56,258 nt of DNA. Source: an uncultured Campylobacter sp. GTDB taxonomy: Bacteria; Campylobacterota; Campylobacteria; Campylobacterales; Campylobacteraceae. A program made the position numbers and the translations under genes. The DNA is taken from contig NZ_CALKTT010000098.1 of assembly GCF_937997535.1 (NCBI RefSeq), positions 1 to 56,258 of the forward strand, given 5' to 3'. Of the stretch, positions 15,044 through 23,645 are shown in pieces; position 1 is the stretch's first letter; each line of letters starts with the position of its first letter. The notes under the pieces are model-generated. The model was not told the DNA's origin. It was given only the letters and a program-made list of their open reading frames with translations, and did no database searches.

Positions 15044-17728
15044 TCAATCCGGATCCGCGCTGAAAGGATTTTTCAGAAAGATCGGAACGAAATTTATCAG
15101 ATATAGCGCGACCGCGGCTATGAAAAGCGCCGAGGGGATCATCACGTATAAAACAAAGCTCTCGCCAGCAAAAACGGCTCTTAAACCTCCCGCGAGCAGA
15201 GCCAAAACGAGCGCCGCGCGGCTTAGGCGCGGGAAGTTTAGCGGCGAAATTCCGCTGTGGCGCTGTCCGGCGATCATCCCTACGAATAGTATCGCTCCGT
15301 AGATATAGCAGATTGCGATGACATGCAGCGGCGCGGCAGCGTACCCCCCGCGGATCAGCGCCGCGCCCAGCCACAGGTATCCCGCCGCGCACGCAGCCTG
15401 CAACGCGTAGTAAAACGCCATATAGTGGCGGCTTAGAATTTCGACGTAGTGTAGCTCGCGAAGTTTCGCCAAAAACAAAAATCCGATGCCAAGCGCGATA
15501 AATCCGCACGTCGCCTCGCTTAAAAATGGCGTCGCGAGCGCCAAAGCGAAGGCGAGGAAAGCGGCTAAATTTTTGTAGATAAAATTTGGAATAAAAACGG
15601 CGTCCTTCAGCCCGCCCTCTCTTAGTGCTTCGTTGCCGATAACTACGCTTATGCGGTAGCTTACGACGGCGATTGCTGCGACATTGATATGCACGAAGCT
15701 AAGCAAAAACTTCTCATCCGCGCTAGCGCCGTAGGCGGCAGAGCAGGCGCAAAACGCCGCAAGGACTGCCAGGATGCTAAAATTATTCGAGTTTTTATCC
15801 AGCCACAAAAGCCATGCCGCAAAGATAAAAAATACCGCCCAAAACAGCCCCGTAATCGCTGCTGCAAGCCGTAAATTTAAAAAGCTCGCGATAAAAGCCG
15901 CGATCAGGCAGGCGGCAAAGGCAAGCGAGACGGGCTTTAGCGAACCCTCGAAGTTCGTCCAATCGGGCAGCGCGGTAAGCAAAAACGCCGCGTAGATGCA
16001 CGAAGGCGCCAAAAATAGAAAGTAAAACTTATGAGCGCCGACATAATTGATCGCCAGCGCATCGGGTGCTAAAAAGCTAAGCGCGCCCAGCGCCGCAAAA
16101 AAGCAGGCGCAAAGAACGAAGGCGCGCATCGGATGGGAGAAAAAATTCCTCGCGCGCTCGTCTTTAAATTTAGGCGCGTAAAAGCCTAGCTCTTGCTGCT
16201 GCACCCCGTACGGCTCCAGATTTTTGGGATCCTGCGGCGAAACGGGATCTGTTTGGTTTTGCGCGGAATTAGCTTTGGAATTCCGATCGGAATTTTTAGA
16301 GCTCTGCGAGAAGCCCTGCGCGGAATTTGGCTCGTAGCTTCTGCCGTTTTGCGAGAAATCCCACGCGAAATTTTGATTTTTAAAGCTTTGCGCGAAACTG
16401 GATTTAAAATTTTGACTTTTATCAGAATTCTTGGCACTTTGTAAGAAGCTTAGCGGAAAATTCCGTTCGGAATTTTTAATGTTCTGCGAGAAACTCGGTT
16501 TGGAATTTGGCTCGGCGCTTCTGCCGCTTTGCGAAAAACCCTGAGTAGAATTTTGATCGTAGCTTTTACCGTTTTGTGAGAAGTCCTGCGCGAGGTTTTG
16601 ATCTTTGAAGCTTTGCGCAGGCTCTGCCTCTAAATTTCGATCGGAATTTTTAGCTCTCTGCGGGAATTTCGGCTCAAAATTTCGACCCGAATTCCCGAAG
16701 CCTTGCATAGACCCGGCTTCCCTGCCGCGAGCGGAATTTTTAAAGTTTCGGGTAAAATTTAGAGCGGAAATTTTACAACTTTGCGCGGGCTCGGTTTCCA
16801 AGCTCCAAGTAAAATCTTTAAAATTTTCTGCGAAATCGGGGACGAAACGTTTGAAATTTTGCGCAAATTCACAATTTCTGTATCCGAGACCGGGTCCGCA
16901 CGGCGCACCAACCGCACTCTGAAAGTAAAATCTACGCGGCGCGAGAATTTTACTTTCAGAGCCTAGTCTGCGCAGCATACGGGTCTCGTGCTCAAAACTC
17001 GTCAAATTGCGCGAATTAACGCTCTTATCGGTACCTTCGCCTGCGCGGATTTGCTTTTTTAAATTTACAAATTGCGAGGCGGCGAGGTTAAATTTCTTCA
17101 AATTTACAGAGCCGAAATTCTTAAAATCGCGCGCGTCGTGTAAATTTAAAAAATTCCGCACCACGCAATGCGCGCCGAAAGCGGAATTTTGCTCGCTACC
17201 TAGCCCACTTGCATCGCAAAACAGCGAGCGGTAGGCGCTCAAAACGGCTTTTTGGGCACTGAACTGCGCGCTCAATCCGCACGCATCAAAACCGCAGCAC
17301 ACTGCGCCGTTCAAGAGCATGCTCACGCTATAATCGCAGTTCGCACGGCTGTGCAGTTCGTATTTCGATACGGCAAAACCACGGCGCCCGATGTCCTGCG
17401 AAAGGCTATATCCGCTTGCGCTAAGATCGCAGCATCCGATGTCCCGAAAGAGCCTGTCTATGCAAGCAACGAAATCATAACATTTAGTATCCCGCAAGAG
17501 CCTGTGCCCGCTCGCTCCGACATCGCGACATTTAGTACTTTGTAAGAACCCATGCTTGCGTGCGCCGAGGTTGTCGCGTCTAGCGCCCGACAAATGCCCG
17601 TATCTGCCCACGCCCGGATCGCGATGCGAACCAAAGCCTCGCTTGCTCGCGCCTAGGCCGCAACGTAAGTTTAAATTTCGTGCGGAACCTCCCTGCTTAC
17701 GCGCATTAAAGATAAAATTTCTACTCAT
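15044..17728 (-). CDS. NnrS family membrane protein with a very long repeat-filled N-terminal frame
   Basis: The last 370 residues are an NnrS-type heme/copper membrane protein: about eleven hydrophobic segments starting at NFFSHPMRAF (residue 528), typical of proteins tied to nitric oxide and anaerobic respiration. The frame before it is open for a further 508 codons of low-complexity sequence rich in Ser, Asn, Phe, Gln and Arg, with 16-residue repeats at 52-131 and FSQxxKNS-type repeats at 316-490. The ATG at 17728 overlaps the end of the ABC ATPase gene by 8 bases, but its ribosome-binding site is weak. A GTG at 16204, with GGAG nine bases upstream, would give a normal 386-residue NnrS. 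I regard that as equally or more likely, in which case 16205-17720 is repeat-laden spacer. Confidence 0.75.
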   Translation of the reverse strand: MSRNFIFNARKQGGSARNLNLRCGLGASKRGFGSHRDPGVGRYGHLSGARRDNLGARKHGFLQSTKCRDVGASGHRLLRDTKCYDFVACIDRLFRDIGCCDLSASGYSLSQDIGRRGFAVSKYELHSRANCDYSVSMLLNGAVCCGFDACGLSAQFSAQKAVLSAYRSLFCDASGLGSEQNSAFGAHCVVRNFLNLHDARDFKNFGSVNLKKFNLAASQFVNLKKQIRAGEGTDKSVNSRNLTSFEHETRMLRRLGSESKILAPRRFYFQSAVGAPCGPGLGYRNCEFAQNFKRFVPDFAENFKDFTWSLETEPAQSCKISALNFTRNFKNSARGREAGSMQGFGNSGRNFEPKFPQRAKNSDRNLEAEPAQSFKDQNLAQDFSQNGKSYDQNSTQGFSQSGRSAEPNSKPSFSQNIKNSERNFPLSFLQSAKNSDKSQNFKSSFAQSFKNQNFAWDFSQNGRSYEPNSAQGFSQSSKNSDRNSKANSAQNQTDPVSPQDPKNLEPYGVQQQELGFYAPKFKDERARNFFSHPMRAFVLCACFFAALGALSFLAPDALAINYVGAHKFYFLFLAPSCIYAAFLLTALPDWTNFEGSLKPVSLAFAACLIAAFIASFLNLRLAAAITGLFWAVFFIFAAWLLWLDKNSNNFSILAVLAAFCACSAAYGASADEKFLLSFVHINVAAIAVVSYRISVVIGNEALREGGLKDAVFIPNFIYKNLAAFLAFALALATPFLSEATCGFIALGIGFLFLAKLRELHYVEILSRHYMAFYYALQAACAAGYLWLGAALIRGGYAAAPLHVIAICYIYGAILFVGMIAGQRHSGISPLNFPRLSRAALVLALLAGGLRAVFAGESFVLYVMIPSALFIAAVALYLINFVPIFLKNPFSADPD
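16259..16783. repeat. Degenerate tandem repeats in the nnrS upstream frame
   Basis: Read leftward this stretch encodes reiterated short units such as AQSFKDQNLAQDFSQNG and AQSFKNQNFAWDFSQNG, which are two copies of a longer block of roughly 60-70 residues, itself built of FSQS-x-KNS-x-RNS units. At DNA level the units carry GGAATTTTT and AAATTTTGA words like those in the spacers of this genome. The repeats keep a multiple of three. Confidence 0.7.
17336..17575. repeat. Five 48-base tandem repeats
   Basis: Five consecutive 48-base units. The last three are most alike, each with a core of the type A-CAT(C/T)-x-AGTATCCCGCAAGAGCC. Leftward they read as 16-residue units (for example RDVGASGHRLLRDTKC and YDFVACIDRLFRDIGC). 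Rightward they are also largely open (ITFSIPQEPVPARSDI). The length is a multiple of three, so expansion or loss would not change a frame. Confidence 0.75.
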
Positions 17729-18413
17729 AATAGCTCACTCCCCCGAACTGTTCGCTTACCACGCGCTCTTCGTACCGCTCGTCGCGCGCACTTAGCGGCT
17801 CATCTAGGCTCACGACGCGCCTAAGCCCCATCCCTTTGGGCTCAAGCTCGATGATCTCGTGGCTTAGACGTGCGGCTTCGAAGCGGTCGTGGGTCACCAA
17901 AAGGCAGGCAAGCCCCTCGCACTCGATCTTTGAGACTAAAATTTCGATCAGCACGCCGCGCAGATCGCGATCTAGACCTACAAACGGCTCATCAAGCAGC
18001 GCCAGATCACAGCCGCTAAGAATCGTGCGCAAAAATGCCGTGCGCTTTTGCATGCCGCCGCTTAGCTCGCGCGGGAATTTATTCAGATCACTCGGGCTAA
18101 GCCCGATCTTCGCGGCAAGGGCGTAAATTTCGCTCACGCCCGCGGGACTAAAAATTTCGATATTTTTAAGCGCCGTGAGGTTCGGCAGCAGGCGGTTTTC
18201 TTGAAACAAAAAGCTGATTTTTTTAAAGCCGTTTTCGATCTGTCCGCTTTTTTTATCCTCCAGCCCGCAGACCAGCCGCAAAAGCGAAGTCTTGCCGCAG
18301 CCGCTGGGGCCAAAAAGCGTCTTTACTTCGCCCGCGTGCAGCCTCAGCGAAAAATCTGAAATTATAACGTCGCGCAGAATTTCGTAGCGCAAATTTGAAA
18401 TTTTTAGCATCAT
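17721..18413 (-). CDS. ABC transporter ATP-binding protein (nitrate/sulfonate/taurine type)
   Basis: The start is set at the ATGATG at 18413 because GGAG lies just upstream and its ATGA overlaps the permease stop. The longer frame to 18494 would add 27 unlikely residues. The protein (230 residues) has Walker A GPSGCGKTS, Q-loop LFQENRLLPNLTA, signature LSGGMQKR, Walker B LALLDEPF and the switch His in LVTHD. It is closest in style to SsuB/TauB/NrtD. It forms the energising subunit with the permease and Tat-exported binding protein upstream in the operon. Substrate not determined. Confidence 0.93.
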   Translation of the reverse strand: MMLKISNLRYEILRDVIISDFSLRLHAGEVKTLFGPSGCGKTSLLRLVCGLEDKKSGQIENGFKKISFLFQENRLLPNLTALKNIEIFSPAGVSEIYALAAKIGLSPSDLNKFPRELSGGMQKRTAFLRTILSGCDLALLDEPFVGLDRDLRGVLIEILVSKIECEGLACLLVTHDRFEAARLSHEIIELEPKGMGLRRVVSLDEPLSARDERYEERVVSEQFGGVSYYE

Positions 18414-19207
18414 CTGCTCCACGGCATCAGTAAAATTTGAAGCGGTTTGGTCACGAGATAATCGAAAAGCGCCGTAAAGGCTATGACCAGGCACACGTAG
18501 GCCATGACCTCGACCGTATCGATATTGACGCGCGCTTCGGCGATCCTTGCGCCGATGCCGTCGTTCGCGCCCAAAAGCTCCGCCATCACAAGCACCTTCG
18601 CGCCGTTGCTGACCGCGACATAGATCGCGGGAAGTAGCCGCTCGATTAGGTGCGGCGCGTAGAGGTAGTGCAACTTTTTTAAAATTGAGCTTTTGTAGCT
18701 GTCGAAAAGCTCGGTGTATTCGGCGCTTACGCTAGCCATCGCCTGCGCCGCGGACGCAAAAGTCATCGGCGCGACGACGATAACGACGGTAAAAAGCACG
18801 CTTGTATCGCCGAAATGAAACCAAAATATCGCAAGCACGATCCAGACGATGGGTGGCGTCGAAAGAAGCACGGTAATTAGCGGGTTTAAAAAGGCTCGCA
18901 GGCTTTTGAAATACCCCGCCGCAAGCCCGCTGCAAATCCCTGCAAAAAGCGCGAGGAAGGTGCCCGCAAGCGCGCGCTTAAGCGACAGGGCTAGATCGTT
19001 TGCGGCGAAATTTCTTAAAATTTCGCACGCCTTAGAAAAAACAGCCGCGGGTTCGGGCAGGATGAGCGGACCGTAAGCCTCGCTCGCTACCTGCCAAAGG
19101 GCTATGAAAAAGCACACCGCGCCCAGGCTTGCAAAGCCGCCCCACAGATAGTCTATGACGTAAAACGCGGGGTTTTGAGCTTTGCGAATTTTATCGATTT
19201 TTAGCAT
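18410..19207 (-). CDS. ABC transporter permease (SsuC/TauC-like)
   Basis: A 265-residue inner-membrane protein with about six membrane segments. The BPD_transp_1 coupling loop (EAA motif) reads AELLGANDGIGARIAEAR. The family carries nitrate, sulfonate, taurine or thiamine-precursor-like ligands. Its start overlaps the end of the binding-protein gene by seven bases and its stop overlaps the ATPase start by four, so the three are coupled. A single permease gene implies a homodimer. Confidence 0.92.
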   Translation of the reverse strand: MLKIDKIRKAQNPAFYVIDYLWGGFASLGAVCFFIALWQVASEAYGPLILPEPAAVFSKACEILRNFAANDLALSLKRALAGTFLALFAGICSGLAAGYFKSLRAFLNPLITVLLSTPPIVWIVLAIFWFHFGDTSVLFTVVIVVAPMTFASAAQAMASVSAEYTELFDSYKSSILKKLHYLYAPHLIERLLPAIYVAVSNGAKVLVMAELLGANDGIGARIAEARVNIDTVEVMAYVCLVIAFTALFDYLVTKPLQILLMPWSR

Positions 19208-20160
19208 AGAAAAAACTCGTCCTTAGGCATCGCGCCGCCGATGAGCTTGGGGTTAAATTCCATCAAAATCTCATAAAATTTCAAAAGCTCGTCCTTGATC
19301 TCGCTAGGCTTTTTGACACACAAATTCGACGTATCGATACTCATAAATATCGCAGGCGGCGGCGCAGGAAAGAAATTTGTCCCGATCGCCGCGGCGCTTT
19401 GTTTGTTTGCCTTTATCCACGCAAGCGCGTCTGCTAAATCGGCATTTAAAATTTCAAAATCCGCCTTTTTTGCGGCGTAAAAATCAGTATCGGCGATGAT
19501 GCCTGCTTGCGGGATGATGGGCTTTACCGAAAACGCCTGCGCCCACATATCGCTTAAATTTGCTCCTCGCTGCACGGCGACGCCCGATACTTTGCCCTTT
19601 AAGATCATGGCGCTTGCTAGTGGCTCGACCGTGATCGCGACGTCATAGTCCTTGGCCAAAAACAGCTGCGCGCTCTCTGCGGGACTGGCGGTGTAGTCGA
19701 TATTTAGCCCGCCAATGCCCTGTTTTTTCGCTATGGCTCGCACGATGATGTCTAGCATGTCGTTTTTAAAAGGCATTACGATCTTTTTGCCCTTCAGCTG
19801 AGCAAATTCCGTTATCTTCTCGCCCTTACTCATCACGAAATTTAGCCCCTCGGTGAGGATATTTACCATACCGATCTTGCGCCCCTGATTTGCGAGGTTC
19901 ACCCCCACGTTGCTAGGGCTCATCATGACCTTGTACTCGCCGTTTGCCACGCCCGCGCGCAGCTGATCGGGATCGCGCCAAAGCTCAAGCTTCGCGTCGT
20001 ATTTTTTGCCGATCTGCCCCTGCATGCACGCAACGCCGATGATGAGGCTAGGCATCGCGGGCGCGCCGTAGACGGTGAAGGCCTCCTTCGCAAAAAGAGG
20101 GCTAGCAAGGCCGCTAGCCGCCAACGCAGACGTTAGTTTTAAGAAATTTCTTCTTTGCAT
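19201..20160 (-). CDS. Tat-exported substrate-binding protein of the NrtA/SsuA type
   Basis: A 319-residue protein beginning MQRRNFLKLTSALAASGLAS, a twin-arginine signal with cleavage near the Ala-Lys at about 24-25. It is therefore exported folded, unusual for this class. The body is a two-lobed NMT1/SsuA-like binding fold (LRAGVANGEYKVMMSPSNVGVNLA, VMPFKNDMLDIIVRAIAKKQGI). The ligand cannot be read from the sequence. Linkage to an NnrS gene suggests a role in anaerobic respiration or metal/cofactor supply, which is inference. GAGGAGAAG precedes the ATG. Confidence 0.85.
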   Translation of the reverse strand: MQRRNFLKLTSALAASGLASPLFAKEAFTVYGAPAMPSLIIGVACMQGQIGKKYDAKLELWRDPDQLRAGVANGEYKVMMSPSNVGVNLANQGRKIGMVNILTEGLNFVMSKGEKITEFAQLKGKKIVMPFKNDMLDIIVRAIAKKQGIGGLNIDYTASPAESAQLFLAKDYDVAITVEPLASAMILKGKVSGVAVQRGANLSDMWAQAFSVKPIIPQAGIIADTDFYAAKKADFEILNADLADALAWIKANKQSAAAIGTNFFPAPPPAIFMSIDTSNLCVKKPSEIKDELLKFYEILMEFNPKLIGGAMPKDEFFLC

Positions 20161-20213
20161 CTTCTCCTCTTTTCATTCCTGCCAAACGGCAAGATTTTGA
20201 TAATCGATGTGCA

Positions 20214-20219
20214 ATTATA
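20214..20219 (-). promoter_or_regulatory. -10 box of the ABC-NnrS operon
   Basis: TATAAT read leftward in GATATAATTGC, 54 bases before the binding-protein ATG. The leader contains a small TGCC-GTTT-GGCA hairpin. Confidence 0.6.
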
Positions 20220-20299
20220 TCAAAAACAGGAGTGATTCGGTTTGATTAAGCTCAATAGTCCGGCTTTAAATTTTAATACGCTGCGGTAAAATTTTATGC

Positions 20300-20305
20300 T
20301 AAAAT
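20300..20305 (+). promoter_or_regulatory. Extended -10 box of ilvD
   Basis: TAAAAT preceded by TATGC (a TGn-type extended -10), 29 bases before the ilvD ATG chosen here at 20334. Confidence 0.45.
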
Positions 20306-20333
20306 GGAGAAAATTTCAATTCAAGGATATAAA

Positions 20334-22007
20334 ATGAGAAGCGACATCATCAAAAAAGGCTATACGCGCGCGCCGCACAGAAGCTTGCTAAGAGCGACGG
20401 GGCTAAAGGACGAGGACTTTGAAAAGCCGTTTATCGGCGTGGCAAATAGCTTCATCGAGATCATCCCGGGGCATTTTTTCCTCAACAAATACTCCGAAAT
20501 TTTAAAAGACGAGATCCGCAAAAACGGCTGCGTGCCGTTTGAGTTTAACTGCATCGGCGTGGACGACGGCATCGCGATGGGGCATACTGGGATGCTTTAT
20601 AGCCTGCCTAGCCGCGAGCTCATAGCAAACTCGATCGAAACGGTTATGAACGCCCACGCCCTGGACGCTCTTGTATGTATGCCAAACTGCGATAAAATCG
20701 TGCCCGGCATGGTGATGGGCGCGCTTCGCGTGAACGTGCCGACGGTTTTTGTTAGCGGCGGCCCGATGAAAAAGGGCTACACCAAAAAGGGCGAGCCGAT
20801 CGACCTATCCACGGCGTTTGAGGCGGTGGGTAAATTTGAAACCAAAGAGATCAGCGCCGAGGAGCTAAAAGAGATAGAGTGCGCCGCCTGTCCGAGCGGG
20901 GGCAGCTGCTCGGGGATGTTTACGGCAAACTCGATGAATACGCTGTGCGAAGCGATGGGTATCGCGCTAAAAGGCAACGGCACCGTGCCTGCGCTTACGC
21001 CCGAGCGCGAGGAGCTCATCAGACAGGCGGGACGCCGCATCTGCGAGATAGCGCTCGATGAAAAATACAAAATCCGCAACATCGTGAATGAAAAATCTAT
21101 CCAAAACGCCCTAGTCGTCGATATGGCGATGGGCGGCAGCAGCAACACCGTGCTGCACATCCTGGCTATCGCGCGCGAAGCGGGGGTAAATTTGCAGATC
21201 GCAGGGCTCAACGAGATCAGCCGCAAGATCGCGCATATCGCCAAAATCAGTCCAAGCCTGCCAAACGTGCATATGGAGGACATCAACCGCGCGGGCGGAC
21301 TAAGCGCCGTAATAAATGAAATTTCGCGCCGCGACAACGGGCTACTGGATCTGGGCGCGCCGACCGTCACGGGCGAAAGCCTAGGCGAGCGCGTCGGAGC
21401 GAGCGCCATAAAAGACGAATCGGTCATCCGCAAGATCGAAAACGCCTACTCGCAGGTCGGCGGACTGGCGATTTTGTTTGGAAATTTAGCCGAGCAGGGC
21501 TGCGTCATCAAGACCGCGGGCATCATCGGCGAGCGCAAATTTAGCGGCAAGGCGGTCTGCTTTAACAGCCAAGACGAGGCGATAGAGGGCATCTCAAACG
21601 GCAAAGTCGGTAAAGGCGACGTGGTCGTAATCCGCTACGAAGGGCCGCGCGGAGGCCCGGGCATGCAGGAGATGCTAAGCCCAACGAGCCTAATCATGGG
21701 GCGAGGGCTGGGCGCGGACGTAGCGCTGATCACGGACGGCAGATTTAGCGGAGCGACGAGGGGGCTAAGCGTCGGACACGTGAGCCCCGAAGCTGCCGAG
21801 GGCGGCATGATCGGGCTGCTAGAGGACGGCGATATCATCGACATCGACGTGGATACGTACGCGATCAACGTGCGCCTAAGCGACGAGGAGATCGCTACGC
21901 GCAGGGCTAGATTTAAGCCAATTGAAAAACCACTACCGTACCGCTGGCTACGAATGTATCGCAAGCTGGTAACAAACGCTAGCAACGGAGCGATTTTGGA
22001 GGCGTAG
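20334..22007 (+). CDS. ilvD: Dihydroxy-acid dehydratase
   Basis: This enzyme dehydrates 2,3-dihydroxy acids to 2-oxo acids in isoleucine and valine synthesis (also the source of 2-oxoisovalerate for leucine and pantothenate). The start at 20334 (MRSDIIKKGYTRAPHRSLL) has AAGGA six bases upstream and matches the family. The in-frame ATG at 20304 lies on the promoter. It is 557 residues, with Fe-S and metal motifs CMPNCDKIVPGM and CPSGGSCSGMFTANSMN and the C-terminal GPRGGPGMQEML and DGRFSGATRG segments. leuC lies 2 kb downstream on the other strand. Confidence 0.97.
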   Translation: MRSDIIKKGYTRAPHRSLLRATGLKDEDFEKPFIGVANSFIEIIPGHFFLNKYSEILKDEIRKNGCVPFEFNCIGVDDGIAMGHTGMLYSLPSRELIANSIETVMNAHALDALVCMPNCDKIVPGMVMGALRVNVPTVFVSGGPMKKGYTKKGEPIDLSTAFEAVGKFETKEISAEELKEIECAACPSGGSCSGMFTANSMNTLCEAMGIALKGNGTVPALTPEREELIRQAGRRICEIALDEKYKIRNIVNEKSIQNALVVDMAMGGSSNTVLHILAIAREAGVNLQIAGLNEISRKIAHIAKISPSLPNVHMEDINRAGGLSAVINEISRRDNGLLDLGAPTVTGESLGERVGASAIKDESVIRKIENAYSQVGGLAILFGNLAEQGCVIKTAGIIGERKFSGKAVCFNSQDEAIEGISNGKVGKGDVVVIRYEGPRGGPGMQEMLSPTSLIMGRGLGADVALITDGRFSGATRGLSVGHVSPEAAEGGMIGLLEDGDIIDIDVDTYAINVRLSDEEIATRRARFKPIEKPLPYRWLRMYRKLVTNASNGAILEA

Positions 22008-22061
22008 AATTTAAAATCGGTAGGTATCGTAGTTTTAAAATTTAAATAAGGAATGATTTTT

Positions 22062-23645
22062 ATGTTTGAAGGAGATTTTACCTATAAGGATTTAAAACTA
22101 GTAGATGATGAGATAGGCGCGCTTTCAAATTTTAAAAGCCTAAATAAACAATGGTGCCATGCACATAACATAAATAAAATTATTGATAAATTTAAGCACA
22201 AAATAAGTATAGGATGGGGAATTGAGTGTATAGAGAACCTCCTGACAAAATGTATTAAATACGAAAACAAAATCGATAAAATTAGATCGTATGTGAAAGA
22301 CATAATGGATAATAAATATAATCTTTTATCAGAGGAATCAAAAAAGGATATTGATGAAATCTATATTTCACTAACTTACCTTAAAGAAAATGGTATAAAT
22401 TCTATAAGTATATATACAATAAAGAAGCTATCAACTGATTATGAAAAAATACTTAGAATATTAAAAATACAAAAAGAAATTGTTAAAAAATCAATAAAAA
22501 CTATAGATATTGAGGATAAAAAGAAACTTTATATAAAATTTCTTAAAAACGAGAGTGAAATATATAGAATTTATAATAATTTACCGGATAAATTTATCAA
22601 AGACAAAAAAACATATATAAGCCATGTTTCAAATTCTATGTTAAGCGACGCAAAAGAAATCATAGCAAAAGGTATAAAATATAAAATATTTTCTGTATTA
22701 AATTTTGTAGTTTTTGGAGCGCTTCTTTGCATACCATATTTTTTAGAGTTAAGAAGAGTGCCGGAAATTTCTATAGGAAGCATACCTATATCCTTAGTTG
22801 CAGTTTTTGCTATTGCTGTATTTTTGACTTTATATTTTTGTATTCTTGTATTTTTACAAAATTACTTTTTATTTAGATGCTGGTACGAAAGTAAAAATAA
22901 AATCAAATACTGTTTTATAGGAGTAGATTTTGTTGCAATACTACTAATGGCCCTTTTTCCACTAATTTATTACATATTAAATTTATCGTATTCTTCACAT
23001 AGATGTCTTAATGATATAGGTTGTTTATTTGGAAGATGTCTAGGTTTGCATGCAGTATTACTAGTATACTTTTTTTGTAAATTTTGGTGGGATAATAAAG
23101 ATGAATTGAGTAATATTTTTCTAGCTGCTTTTTTAATATTTATTTCCGATTTGCTAATATTGATAGCTATTTATTTTAACTATGCAGATGAATACATTCT
23201 TATAGTGGTTTCTATGGCGATTCTTTCTTTTTTAATAAGACTTCTTCAAATTAGTAGACAATTCGCATACAGAGTTCTTTTATTTGTATTATCTTTTATG
23301 GCTTTAGTATTTTTACTATTTGCTAGTAATAGTGGATTTTTTGTTAGAGTTGTAGGTCTGGCGAATTACCAAACCGACTTTGATATCAAAAAAGAAAATA
23401 TACCGGAATACGTAAATTTAGAAAATATCAATAAATGCAAAAATACGCAGGATAAAGACATAAATTTTATAAAATATACTTGCATATCTGACAAAATGCC
23501 AAGTTCGACGGTAAAATTTAAAAACATCCTCGTAAAAGTAAAATCAGACGGCAGATATTGGCTAGAAGTCATAGCAAAAGATCAAAATAAAAGTAAAATA
23601 GATGATTATAGATTTTGGATTTCGGAGAAAAATATTATAAACTAA
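22062..23645 (+). CDS. AT-rich orphan polytopic membrane protein
   Basis: Start set at ATG 22062, nine bases after AAGGA; the ATG at 22053 abuts that site. The 527-residue protein has a Lys/Ile-rich, mostly helical cytosolic part (to about residue 205, coiled-coil-like), then about seven membrane segments between 210 and 425, and a 100-residue C-terminal domain with two Cys (near 460 and 475), probably extracytoplasmic. Codon choice is far more AT-rich than ilvD or leuC on either side, a sign of transfer. I recognise no family. It could be an effector, an immunity or an envelope protein. Confidence 0.75.
   Translation: MFEGDFTYKDLKLVDDEIGALSNFKSLNKQWCHAHNINKIIDKFKHKISIGWGIECIENLLTKCIKYENKIDKIRSYVKDIMDNKYNLLSEESKKDIDEIYISLTYLKENGINSISIYTIKKLSTDYEKILRILKIQKEIVKKSIKTIDIEDKKKLYIKFLKNESEIYRIYNNLPDKFIKDKKTYISHVSNSMLSDAKEIIAKGIKYKIFSVLNFVVFGALLCIPYFLELRRVPEISIGSIPISLVAVFAIAVFLTLYFCILVFLQNYFLFRCWYESKNKIKYCFIGVDFVAILLMALFPLIYYILNLSYSSHRCLNDIGCLFGRCLGLHAVLLVYFFCKFWWDNKDELSNIFLAAFLIFISDLLILIAIYFNYADEYILIVVSMAILSFLIRLLQISRQFAYRVLLFVLSFMALVFLLFASNSGFFVRVVGLANYQTDFDIKKENIPEYVNLENINKCKNTQDKDINFIKYTCISDKMPSSTVKFKNILVKVKSDGRYWLEVIAKDQNKSKIDDYRFWISEKNIIN

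Noticed and set aside
17252..17545. Plus-strand frame across the 48-base repeats
   Set aside because: No ribosome-binding site or promoter; it lies antisense in an operon and its openness follows from the repeat period.
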